From the NCBI GenBank assembly GCA_004794655.1, contig SMMW01000009.1, positions 394,501 through 458,500 of the forward strand: DNA of 64,000 nt, read 5' to 3'. The position numbers were made by a program, and so were the translations under genes. This document shows, in pieces, positions 43,736-52,310 of the stretch; the stretch's first letter is position 1, and each line of letters begins with the position of its first letter. The notes under the pieces are model-generated. The model did not search any database. It was not told where the DNA came from and saw nothing but the letters and a program-made list of their open reading frames with translations. The stretch comes from Marisa cornuarietis. Lineage: Eukaryota; Mollusca; Gastropoda; Architaenioglossa; Ampullariidae.

Positions 43736-45715
43736 CTAATGAGGGTTAACATCACTGTGGGTCAGCATGTGTTTTTTTAAATAATCTGAGCGCTTAAAGG
43801 TAGCTTTACACAAGCTGCACTGGAAAGGTTTCTTGTCACTGTGGGTCAGCATATGTTTTTTTAAACAATTTGAGTGCTTAAACGTAGCTTTACACAACCT
43901 GCACTGGAAAGTTTTCACATCACTGTGGGTCAGCATGTGCTTCTTTAAATACTTTGAGCACTTAAAGGTAGCTTTACACAAACTGCACTGGTAAGGTTTC
44001 TTATCACTGTGTATAAGCATGTGTTGATTTAAATGATCTAAGCGCTTAAAGGAAGCTTTACACAACCTGCACTGGTAAGGTTTCTCATCACTGTGGGTCA
44101 GCATGTGTTGTTTAAAATGATTAGAGCGCTTAAAGGAACCTTTACACAAACTGCACTGGTAAGGTTTCTTATCACTGTGGGTCAGCATGTGTTCTTTTAA
44201 ATAATCTGAGCACTTAAAGGTAGCTTTACACAAACTGCACTGGTAAGGTTTCACATCAGTGTGTATAAGCATGTGTTGTTTTAAATGATCTAAGCACTTA
44301 AAGGAAGCTTTACACAAGCTGCACTGGTAACATTTCTCATCACTGTGTATAAGCATGTGTTTTTTTAAATAATTTGACTTTTTAAACGTAGCTTTACACA
44401 AGCTGCACTGAAAAGGTTTCACATCACTGTGGGTCAGCATGTGTTCTTTTAAATAATCTGAGCACTTAAAGGTAGCTTTACACAAACTGCACTGGTAAGG
44501 TTTCTCATCACTGTGTATAAGCATGTGTTTTCTTAAACAATTTGAGTGCTTAAACGTAGCTTTACACAAGCTGCACTGGAAAGGTTTCACATCACTGTGG
44601 GTCAGCATGTGCTTCTTTAAATACTTTGAGCACTTAAAGGTAGCTTTACACAAACTGCACTGGTAAGGTTTCTTATCACTGTGTATAAGCATGTGTTGTT
44701 TTAAATGATCTAAGCGCTTAAAGGAAGCTTTACACAACCTGCAGTGGTAACATTTCTCATCACTGTGTATAAGCATGTGTTTTTTTAAATAATTTGACTT
44801 CTTAAACGTAGCTTTACACAAGCTGCACTGAAAAGGTTTCACATCACTATGGGTCAGCATGTGCTTCTTTAAGCCAGTTGAGCGCTTTAACGTAGCTTTA
44901 AACAAACTACACTGATGAGGTTGCACATCACTGTGGGGAAGCATGTGGCGATTTAAATGTGAAAATCTCAATTCAGCTTTACACAAAGTACACTGGTGAG
45001 ATCTACCATGGCTGTGGGGTACTTTGTGCTGTTTCAAAGTATCCAATCTTTCTAACACAACTGTACATGGAGTACACTGATCAGCCTTAAAATCAGAGTG
45101 GTTCCTAGAAGCACTTATCTCTTGATATGTCTCACCACTGTCATGCTGCCACATTGCATGCTGACCAGGACAGTCTGTCTCAGTCTTCACTATGTGAGTA
45201 TAATCTTGTTCTTCTTGCTTAAATACAAGGTGCTTTTCTGTCTTGGCACCAGTCAAAGGATCCTCCTCTGTCTTAACAGAACAAGTTACATCTTGATTCT
45301 TGAGAGTGGACTCCAGTTTCACAGCATTCCCATGCCTGCAGTCTGACTGCTCAATGTGTGCAGCATGCTTAGGATTTATGTGATGGAGTTTTTGACCTGG
45401 AATTTGCTCAGTTTTGATGCAACAAATGACATCTTGAGATTTGAGCTCCAGTTTGACAACATTCTGGTGTTTGCAAGTTGATTGCTGAATATGCGTAGCA
45501 AGCTCAGGTTTTATGTGAGTTTGACCAGAGCTGTTCTCAAGCTGCCCAAAGCTTATTTGTGAGCAATACATCTTATCAGTACAAGAACAAAAAGTAATTT
45601 CTGTCTTTAGCATCACATTATCATTTTGATCTTCTTGTAGATCAGCCACAGAGCTCAGTTCACTTTTTATGCTGTTTGTACATGAGACCTGGACTTGATT
45701 GTTTATGGCAGACAT
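43736..45715 (-). CDS. C2H2 zinc-finger protein, 16 modules, SUMO-motif-rich N-terminus
   Basis: An uninterrupted 659-residue frame starts with MSAINNQVQVSCTNSIKSEL. Residues 1 to about 210 lack fingers and carry nine PsiKxE SUMO-acceptor motifs: IKSE, LKTE, IKPE, VKLE, IKTE, VKLE, VKTE, FKQE and VKTE. From about residue 220 sixteen 28-residue finger modules follow. The first three are degenerate (module 2 is one residue short; module 3 has CSLF). Modules 4-16 are canonical CX2CX12HX3H with HSDxKPYQC linkers, a variant of the usual TGEKP linker. The protein probably binds DNA in the nucleus and acts as a transcriptional regulator; the target is unknown. The finger helices repeat a few types (KSNYLKK, RLDHLKQ, CSKYLKK, HSNCLKK, CSDYLKE), so the array grew by block duplication. 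No KRAB, SCAN or BTB domain is visible. The start is the first Met of the open frame; an upstream non-coding exon is possible. Copy A at 35.4-36.6 kb is its decayed paralogue. Confidence 0.88.
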   Translation of the reverse strand: MSAINNQVQVSCTNSIKSELSSVADLQEDQNDNVMLKTEITFCSCTDKMYCSQISFGQLENSSGQTHIKPELATHIQQSTCKHQNVVKLELKSQDVICCIKTEQIPGQKLHHINPKHAAHIEQSDCRHGNAVKLESTLKNQDVTCSVKTEEDPLTGAKTEKHLVFKQEEQDYTHIVKTETDCPGQHAMWQHDSGETYQEISASRNHSDFKADQCTPCTVVLERLDTLKQHKVPHSHGRSHQCTLCKAELRFSHLNRHMLPHSDVQPHQCSLFKATLKRSTGLKKHMLTHSDVKPFQCSLCKATFKKSNYLKKHMLIHSDEKCYHCRLCKASFKRLDHLKQHMLIHSDKKPYQCSLCKATFKCSKYLKKHMLTHSDVKPFQCSLCKATFKHSNCLRKHMLIHSDEKPYQCSLCKATFKCSDYLKEHMLTHSDVKPFQCSLCKATFKKSNYLKKHMLIHSDEKCYQCSLCKASFKCLDHLKQHMLIHTDVKPYQCSLCKATFKCSDYLKEHMLTHSDKKPYQCSLCKGSFKRSNHFKQHMLTHSDEKPYQCRLCKASFKRLDHLNQHMLIHSDKKPYQCSLCKATFKCSKYLKKHMLTHSDVKTFQCRLCKATFKHSNCLKKHMLTHSDKKPFQCSLCKATFKRSDYLKKHMLTHSDVNPH

Positions 45716-46891
45716 AGCTTCCTGTTTTCATAACATTTCATTTGATTTGTCTTAATTGTTAAATTAGTCAGACTGAAAACCCACACAAGGCTGAGCTTCT
45801 TTATCTCCTGTGTTTCAGTCCCTTGTGCTATAATAAAAATCTGCAATATAAAAATGCATTAATGATATTTTACTTGTTTTATCATGCCTGTTGATATTTT
45901 ATTCTAGCAAAAGTGTAAAATTATAAAGTTCTATAAGTGAAAGTACAAATACCACAGTGTTTTTATTTTAAACTAGTTGCATACTGACAACCTAGTTAAC
46001 GCTCCATGATTACATTTTATGGCTTGTAAGGAAACGCGGTTTTCCAAATAAAAAAGTCCTTTAGCATTTGGTATTTTGGCATTTTTGGATATGTGCTTTC
46101 ACATTGCAATAAGAGATCTGTAAAGGAATCAATTACATGTTCATTAAACTAAAATCAGAATGCAGAATTTGTAACTGCACTAACAATGTATTTGGAAAAA
46201 CATAGTTTTTATTCATAATTCACTAAATACATAACTGGTTTCCATTAATAGTGCATAATTTCTAGCATGCAAATGTAAATGACCTACTTTATAAAATATT
46301 CATCCAAACTCTTTCAGATTCTACAGAAACATTGAAAAAGTTATATTGTTCACTGTTTATCAGGAAAATAATTGAATAAATGTCACTGTTTATCAGGAAA
46401 ATAATTGAATAAATGGACTTATCAACAGTTTGAAGATTCTAAATTATAATTAATATTTTTAAAATTATTGTTAATGCTACTCATAATATACTACTACATG
46501 TATTGAAGTTTTACAACTCCCTTGCAAGGTTCCGCCACACATTCGCGGTTTGTATCTTTATTTTAAAATAAAAATGCTGTACTGTATTTTAAATAAAATT
46601 AACTGGCAACTAATGTGTTAGAATCTATAAGCACACTGGGTAAGGCGAATCGTCTTTTAACATTTAAGGATTTTTTAAATTTAGGTATCTACTTTTATAT
46701 TATTTTGTTTGTACATAGAGCTGTACGTGTGTGTGCGTGCACGCTTAATTGTTAACTTCTTACCTCGATAAGTGTGCACGAGACACAAGTGATGTTTGGG
46801 TTAGGACTTGTCAAAATCATCGATGATGAAGATCGACGGACCACGGAGTTACATTAGATGGAGTAGCAGCTCGCGGCCAGCGCTATGTGAG

Positions 46892-46918
46892 CATGAACGT
46901 TGATCATCAACGTTCATG
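46892..46918. repeat. 27-nt palindrome, 13-bp arms, 1-nt centre
   Basis: CATGAACGTTGAT, C, ATCAACGTTCATG: the arms are exact reverse complements. It lies about 50 bases inside the breakpoint between unit B and the transposon-containing interval. It may be a subterminal transposase site or a fossil of end-joining at the breakpoint. Confidence 0.9.
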
Positions 46919-48601
46919 ATGTGAGCAGTAGACTTTTGGTCACGTGATCAGTAATTCGAGTTACGCCTTGTTCCTGTTTAGCAGTCGACACTTGACATCG
47001 ACACAACTCTTGTGGGTACAACCAATTAAAATGAAGATTTTTACTTTGTTATTTAGATCTGGTGCCCAGAATAAATTTTTGTATAAAAGTAGTCTGCTTT
47101 AACAATGATAACAAACAGGCACTGATCTACGGAAGCTTTGTTGACTGCACGTGTGTACTGACGACACATAAAATGACTCGAGGAATTAGAGGGATCTGTT
47201 TTTAATTGCACGACTTTACAAAATCTTAAAGCTGTCCTTACATGATGTAACACCTTCCTCAAACCGATTGCATACATGTTAGCATATAATTATAGGGCTT
47301 TAGTGGAGATAGGAGGAAGTGTTTTATCGTCTTTTTTCCCAGCCTGTCAGCTTTGTTGATAAACTGACAAACTGATGCAGATTCACTGCACAATCGATAT
47401 ACTTGAGGATTGCTCACCAGTTTGTGTTTACAAATTATGCTACAGTTGGTGACGATCTCATTATGGCTCTCTAGTGCAGTGTATGTTGATGTAATATAGT
47501 TAAAATGTTTACTATACTTTATTTTTTGGTAGAAAGATAAAAATATGCATATTGCAGAAAATGTTGGACAAACATTTCACATGCCTTAACAAATGATAAA
47601 TGAACTTAATCATAGCTTTAATTTAATGTATAAAAATAAGGATTCTGACCTATACTGCGGAGGAAAATGTGTGCATGCATTTGCTTGTGTGCAAGAGTTA
47701 ATTGTTCAGATACATGTGTATGCCTTGTTAAGTTGATAATGCCACAGTGTTATTTAACTCTGTGATAGTGCTGCCTGCCTTTTTCACTCTTCAATGGTGC
47801 AAGATCATTTTTAGAAACAGTTAAAGGTGTTTGTGTTTGATCGGTTTAAACCTATTTGCACTTTTTTTGATAGAAAGATAAAGATATGCATATTGCAGAA
47901 AATTTTGGACACATATTCCACATACCTTTGCATAACAGCATAAGATAATGCTTGTAAAATGTAAAGGCGTGTGATGTATTTTACACTTTTCTTGATACAA
48001 TTTTATGTTTAAGGAAAAATTTTAGGTTGTTGTACAGCTCTATTCTAAACACTATTAACTGTTCAAATAACAAGCTGGGGTAGAGAAGTATCTTAACAGT
48101 ATCATAAGTAACCATATATGAGTCTGAATGTTTTCTTCACAACTTGGCTCGATCAACAACAAGGCTCTCAAAAAAATAAAATAACATTTGTTTGTAAATT
48201 AATGACTGTAGCACTGGGGCACAATCTTTTATTAAACAGAAGATGATAGACTGTTATGAATAACCATGCAACAATGACAAAACAAGTTCGGTAAATTGTT
48301 TTTAAAGTGATTTACATGACCCCAAACTAGTTGTTAGAGAAGTGATTGGTCACAAGAGCTGTTGGGATAACTGATAAGTTTGTTGTCACATAAAGAGAAC
48401 TTGTGTTCAAAAGGTGCGTGGAAAATTCAGAGACATTTCATTTTCTAGGCTTTTTCTTATTGGGGCTTGTGGTGATAGTTACAGGTATCTTCTCAGCATT
48501 CCTAATATTTCTTCTTGGCTGAATAATCAGAGCCAAATTCCTCTGCAGTCATAGGTTAGACTCCTGGTATCCAAACTGAAGGAGATTGGGGTTCTCTGCT
48601 G

Positions 48602-49950
48602 TTATATGCCTATGCTTCTGTGCCTCCCAAAATGCTCTTCCAGAGGATCTTGACAAAATTTATTACTGAGAACAAAGTCGACACCATTGCTTAGCAGGTA
48701 TTTTGTTGCCCCAGTAAATGCTTTAACTGTCATTATTATGCCATTGTAGGTCTGTTGAGAAATAAACATTTTCTTGCGGTCAGAGCTAGAAAAATTACCA
48801 GGGCGCGTGTCGACAGATATTTTCCACTGCTGCAAATATGACAAAACATCCTCCAAAAACTCAAAACGTTTGTCATTAACATTTGTATATGGGACAAGAT
48901 CTGGTTTTTTCTTCGTATCTCCTTCATACAAGTTTCTATTTAAACAGTCAAAAAAACCTATCCATCATTAGAATAAAATTAGCCGTTTCTAATGACTCGG
49001 AAGAATAATACTGCCTCATTACTGAGCCTGATGACCAAAGACTTGGACAGCTAGCCTGACATTCATTTTGGAGTGGAGTGTCAGACAGATGTGTTCATTC
49101 TTAAGCTTTGTTCTGTATAAACTTCTCTGTCATCATGATAGAGACGAGCTACATGCTGCCAGAGTAAATACTTCCCATTATTCCTAGCAGTGTTGTATTC
49201 TTTCCACTTCCACTTGCTTCAAGGTTATTTCTTACTGTCTTCATGAGGTGTGTTGGTCTGAAATGAAGAAAATAGAACGCTCTGGTGCAAAAACATTTAT
49301 TGTTTTATAGCAGACTTCTCCCGAATCATCATGCATTTGGTACAGCTTCTGATTGGCAGGTGCCTTGTCACTAGTTAAGGCTATGACTTTTAGTCCACAG
49401 CAGCGTTCCAGCACACCAACAGCTTTCCAGAAAATGGGAAACAATTCACCAGCTGTAACTGACTTGACTCCAAAAAAATCAAGGCTCTGTTTTAAATTTG
49501 AATTTATGCCCACGATGTAAAACACCAATGCCTGTTTTGCTAGTGTCTCCTGCTGCGAATTGTCACAGTTCCATTTGTGTTTGTTAACAAATCCCACTAG
49601 TTCCCCACTTCGTGTGTCAAACACCAAGTCTTCTTTTATTGACATTTCATCATGCATTAACACAGCAAAACGCTGGTTTTCACCAAGTTTGTTTGCTGCA
49701 GATTTCAGTTCTTCAATCACATCAGACCGAAACCCCTCACCTGGTCCTACCACATGTTCATACTCACGAAGAGTTGATGAACCTGGCAGCTTTATGACAC
49801 CGGTCTTTCTCAGTATTTCATAAGCTGCTTTACTTTTTTTGTGTACCAGTATGGCAAACCACGGCATCATTGGGTGCCATCTATGGCCATAAGCGTTACT
49901 TGTGAAAGCTTGATGTTGCTCTTGCCAAAAAAGCTGCTGTGGAGGGTCTA
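48602..49950 (-). pseudogene. THAP9-like: P-element/THAP9-type transposase, frameshifted
   Basis: The minus strand first encodes WQEQHQAFTSNAYGHRWHPM, then ILRKTGVIKLPGSSTLREYE, then LMHDEMSIKEDLVFDTRSGE followed by LVGFVNKHKWN. These are the conserved RNase H-like start of P-element/THAP9 transposases, with the DEM Asp present. ALTSDKAPANQKLYQMHDDS carries the second Asp block. After DQHTS the reading frame changes at least three times between about 48930 and 49250 (pieces TPHLMKTVRNNLEASGSGKN; ICLTLHSKMNVRLAVQVFGH; ANFILMMDRFF). It then resumes with CLNRNLYEGDTKKKPDLVPY and the C-terminal FCQDPLEEHFGRHRSIGI, which holds the acidic motif of the family. No N-terminal THAP zinc finger (C2CH) was found. 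The gene is not functional as read. Confidence 0.85.
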
Positions 49951-50576
49951 GAGGTTAATACAAAAATGGTGTATTGCCTTAAAATTACAGCTGTGGTGCT
50001 TTGCAGGCTTTACGACTCTAAAAGTTCGAAAATACAGTCGAAACCGATTGTTTTGCGATCCAAGAGTCCACTGCCAGTACTCCACCCTATAAGCTGCTTA
50101 ACCCGCTTAGACCAGAATAAAAATATTTCTATGTTCAAAAACATGGGCTTAAAATTCACGATTTTGAAGACGATAGTGAAACTGCAGAGCCAGGCTCGTG
50201 GAGCACGAGCCACAATAGTAAGCGTATCGTTGCTCATTGTGTTTTGCCAGTAGGGCCACAATCGTGCAAAGAGAAAATCACGATCGTGGAGCAGAGCTCA
50301 TCGCGCTCTACCAGGTAAGCCAGTAAACTGGCGCTACGGAGTCAGCGGGTTTTAAACGAGCTGAATATTTCCCACCAACCTGAATTAAGACAAACATTTA
50401 GGACGAGAGCTTCGTCCCACCCGAGCGCTGTAGGGAGTCGGGAGAGTTACTTCCCCTCCACCGATGTCGTCCAAGATCCGAGATGACACATAAAATAAAA
50501 TAATAAAACAAAGGTATTCGAACAAAAATTATAAAAAATGTAAATACACATGACAATGAATTTACCGCTTTGTCAT

Positions 50577-50830
50577 GGGTGTTACATATACTTTTATATT
50601 ATTCTCTTTTTACAGAGAGTTGTGTGTGTGTGTGTGCATGTTAACTTTTTACCTCGATAAGTGTGTACGAGACACAAGTTATGTTTTTGGTTAGGACTTA
50701 TTGAAATCCCAGACGATGAAAATGGACCGTTATCTCTCGCGCGGGAACATTACTTGCAACGCGCATGCGCTAGACTAAGTTATTGCTTCGGACCTAGATG
50801 CAAATAATTGCTGTATATATATATATATTA
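50577..50830. repeat. Promoter-block fragment C of the zinc-finger duplication
   Basis: Matches 37545-37788 of unit A through TTTTACCTCGATAAGTG, GTTAGGACTT, ATGGACCGTTATCTCTCGCG, CGGGAACATTACTTGCAACG and GATGCAAATAATTGCT. It has no zinc-finger frame attached. It is either the end of a lost third unit or the detached promoter of copy B. Confidence 0.88.
50761..50770. promoter_or_regulatory. NRF1-type palindrome in fragment C
   Basis: GCGCATGCGC is identical to the site at 37711-37720 and sits in the same conserved surroundings. The intact gene B has no equivalent within its own upstream block. Confidence 0.5.
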
Positions 50831-52154
50831 TCTATTTCCATTAATTATGCGGATGTGCCACTATAGGATCTACATGACGACATCGATCACTATCTTAAAT
50901 TTTGGTTTATTGAGCGCACTTGTATATAAGCCACACCAACTAAATTAAAAAAAAACAAACCCACCCCTCTTACTGGTCTCTTTTGTCAGCGTTGTGATCA
51001 CCGGGATTAATCTTCAAGAAAGCAGAAGACTGAGTGCTTATCTCTGTAAAATGCACCACTTCGGTCTTTATTAATTTTTACTATACTGTTGTTTTAATTT
51101 TTTCTTCTCTTCTGTTTTTCCTGCGCAATGAGCATTCTTTTTAATGGATCCCTGCGCATTATAAATCGACATCATCATCATCATCAAAAACACGCAAGTA
51201 GGAATTTTGATGGGGCTGCGCAGTCAAACCTAGGTGACGTAGGCGCTCAAATCTCAGGCTAGTAGACGAATATTAATTCGGAAAAACATCTCCCCCCCCC
51301 AAAAAAAAAAAAACAACAACAACAAAAAACAAACCGATTCAATTAAACCGACCAAGGCTTTCCATCTCAATTGCCGATTACACAGTGTCCACACATAAAG
51401 CACCTTTAGAAATGATCGTAGTAAGACCCCTTCCCCTTCAAAAAAAAAAAAAAAAAAAAAGTTGACGACGGGTATTTACAGGTAAAACTTGTTATAAACA
51501 CGTTTCTTCTCAGGTGCTGGTGAAGAATATGGACCAGGGGAGATAAGCTCTGTAATAGGCTGAAACTTCTTTTGCAGCCTTATGCCTAAAGGACGTCCCT
51601 GCGTCATACTTTGTTTATGCAAGAGCTATTCCTTTAGCATTATATTCCGACAATATGTGCTAATTGACACAAACTTTAGTGTTTGCTGTAATTTTATTAA
51701 GCTTCTGCAGCATTAAAATTTGTATTTGAACTCCCTTTAAATAACCACACAGTTTGAATCTATTTCAGGGTCTATACAATACCGGATAGATTATAAAAGA
51801 CAAATTATGATTGTGAGATTAGTATTTTATAAACTACTAAACACTGAGTATGGTCAAAAGTTTCATGTTGTATTCAATTAAGTAGTTGGTTTTCAAAATA
51901 AGCAGTAATGTTTATTCATAAATGAATGCAAGAGAATGTGAATGAATGGTAGATTAAAAAAATGGAGGAACAGGGGAAGGGGCAGAAAAGAAACAGATAA
52001 CTGATTTTTTTTGAACATTTGTTTTCAGCAATGAACAAAAGTCTTTAGGAAGAATTTGCCAATCCATTTTCTATCCCACTTCATTTTTTTCCCAATGCAC
52101 AGAAATGTATTTTTTTAAACTCAAGATAGCTTGGCCCATAACAGTTCACATCAC
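50831..52154. other. Intergenic stretch
   Basis: Between the zinc-finger locus and the 3' end of NOC2L. No gene recognised. It holds a GCGC hairpin module (51121-51186), A-rich runs near 51301-51313 and 51440-51460, and AT-rich sequence. Confidence 0.55.
51121..51186 (-). repeat. GCGC hairpin module with (GAT)n, inverted copy
   Basis: On the minus strand a short GAT run is followed by CGATTTATAATGCGCAGG, GATCCATTAAAAAGAATGCT and CATTGCGCAGG. This is the same repeat as at 30839-30967 and 13762-13871, in opposite orientation and with a much shorter GAT run. Confidence 0.8.
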
Positions 52155-52160
52155 TTTATT
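52155..52160 (-). terminator. NOC2L: Candidate polyadenylation signal of NOC2L
   Basis: AATAAA on the minus strand, about 150 bases beyond the NOC2L stop codon (52311-52313). The distance fits a short 3' untranslated region. Another AATAAA-like match lies within 35 bases of the stop, but it is in a poly-A stretch and less convincing. Confidence 0.5.
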
Positions 52161-52310
52161 CGATGCATTCCTCTTGCCTGACGCCATAACCTCACCAAAA
52201 TCTCTTCTCTAGTTCATGTAAAACTGCAAGGATGTCTCAGTAAAATGTCTCTACTCTGTATTCATAATTCACAAGAGGGTTTTTTTTTATTAAACAAACT
52301 GCACAAGGCA

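Larger units (their letters stand above)
38698..46845. repeat. Segmental duplication unit B (zinc-finger locus)
   Basis: This is the second copy of the 4-kb unit described at 33830-37788, expanded to about 8.1 kb by a 3.3-kb insertion (39396-42726) and by extra finger modules. Its upstream end breaks off near 46845, just after GATGAAGATCGACGGACC, where unit A continues with GTTATCTCTCGCGCGG. A 33-bp stretch in its upstream flank is tandemly doubled (about 46350-46415) relative to A. The intervals 38698-39385, 42727-43735 and 45716-46845 hold no other gene, only duplicated flank with finger relics. Confidence 0.9.
46846..50576 (-). mobile_element. P-element/THAP9-like DNA transposon, decayed
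   Basis: This interval separates the truncated upstream end of unit B from fragment C, and it contains the P-type transposase remnants (48602-49950, minus). A 27-nt palindrome lies near its left end (46892-46918). About 1.7 kb between the palindrome and the transposase (46.92-48.6 kb) and 0.6 kb upstream of it hold no gene I recognise; they may be the element's untranslated parts or unrelated DNA. I could not identify matching terminal inverted repeats or an 8-bp target duplication, so the element's exact ends are unknown. Confidence 0.55.

Noticed and set aside
50010..50261. 83-codon minus-strand frame upstream of the transposase, considered as a THAP domain
   Set aside because: It lacks the C2CH spacing and the other invariant THAP residues.
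46846..50576. Clean P-element insertion with terminal repeats and 8-bp duplication
   Set aside because: I compared both ends and found neither matching terminal inverted repeats nor a short flanking duplication, and fragment C repeats sequence already present in B, so a simple insertion does not fit.
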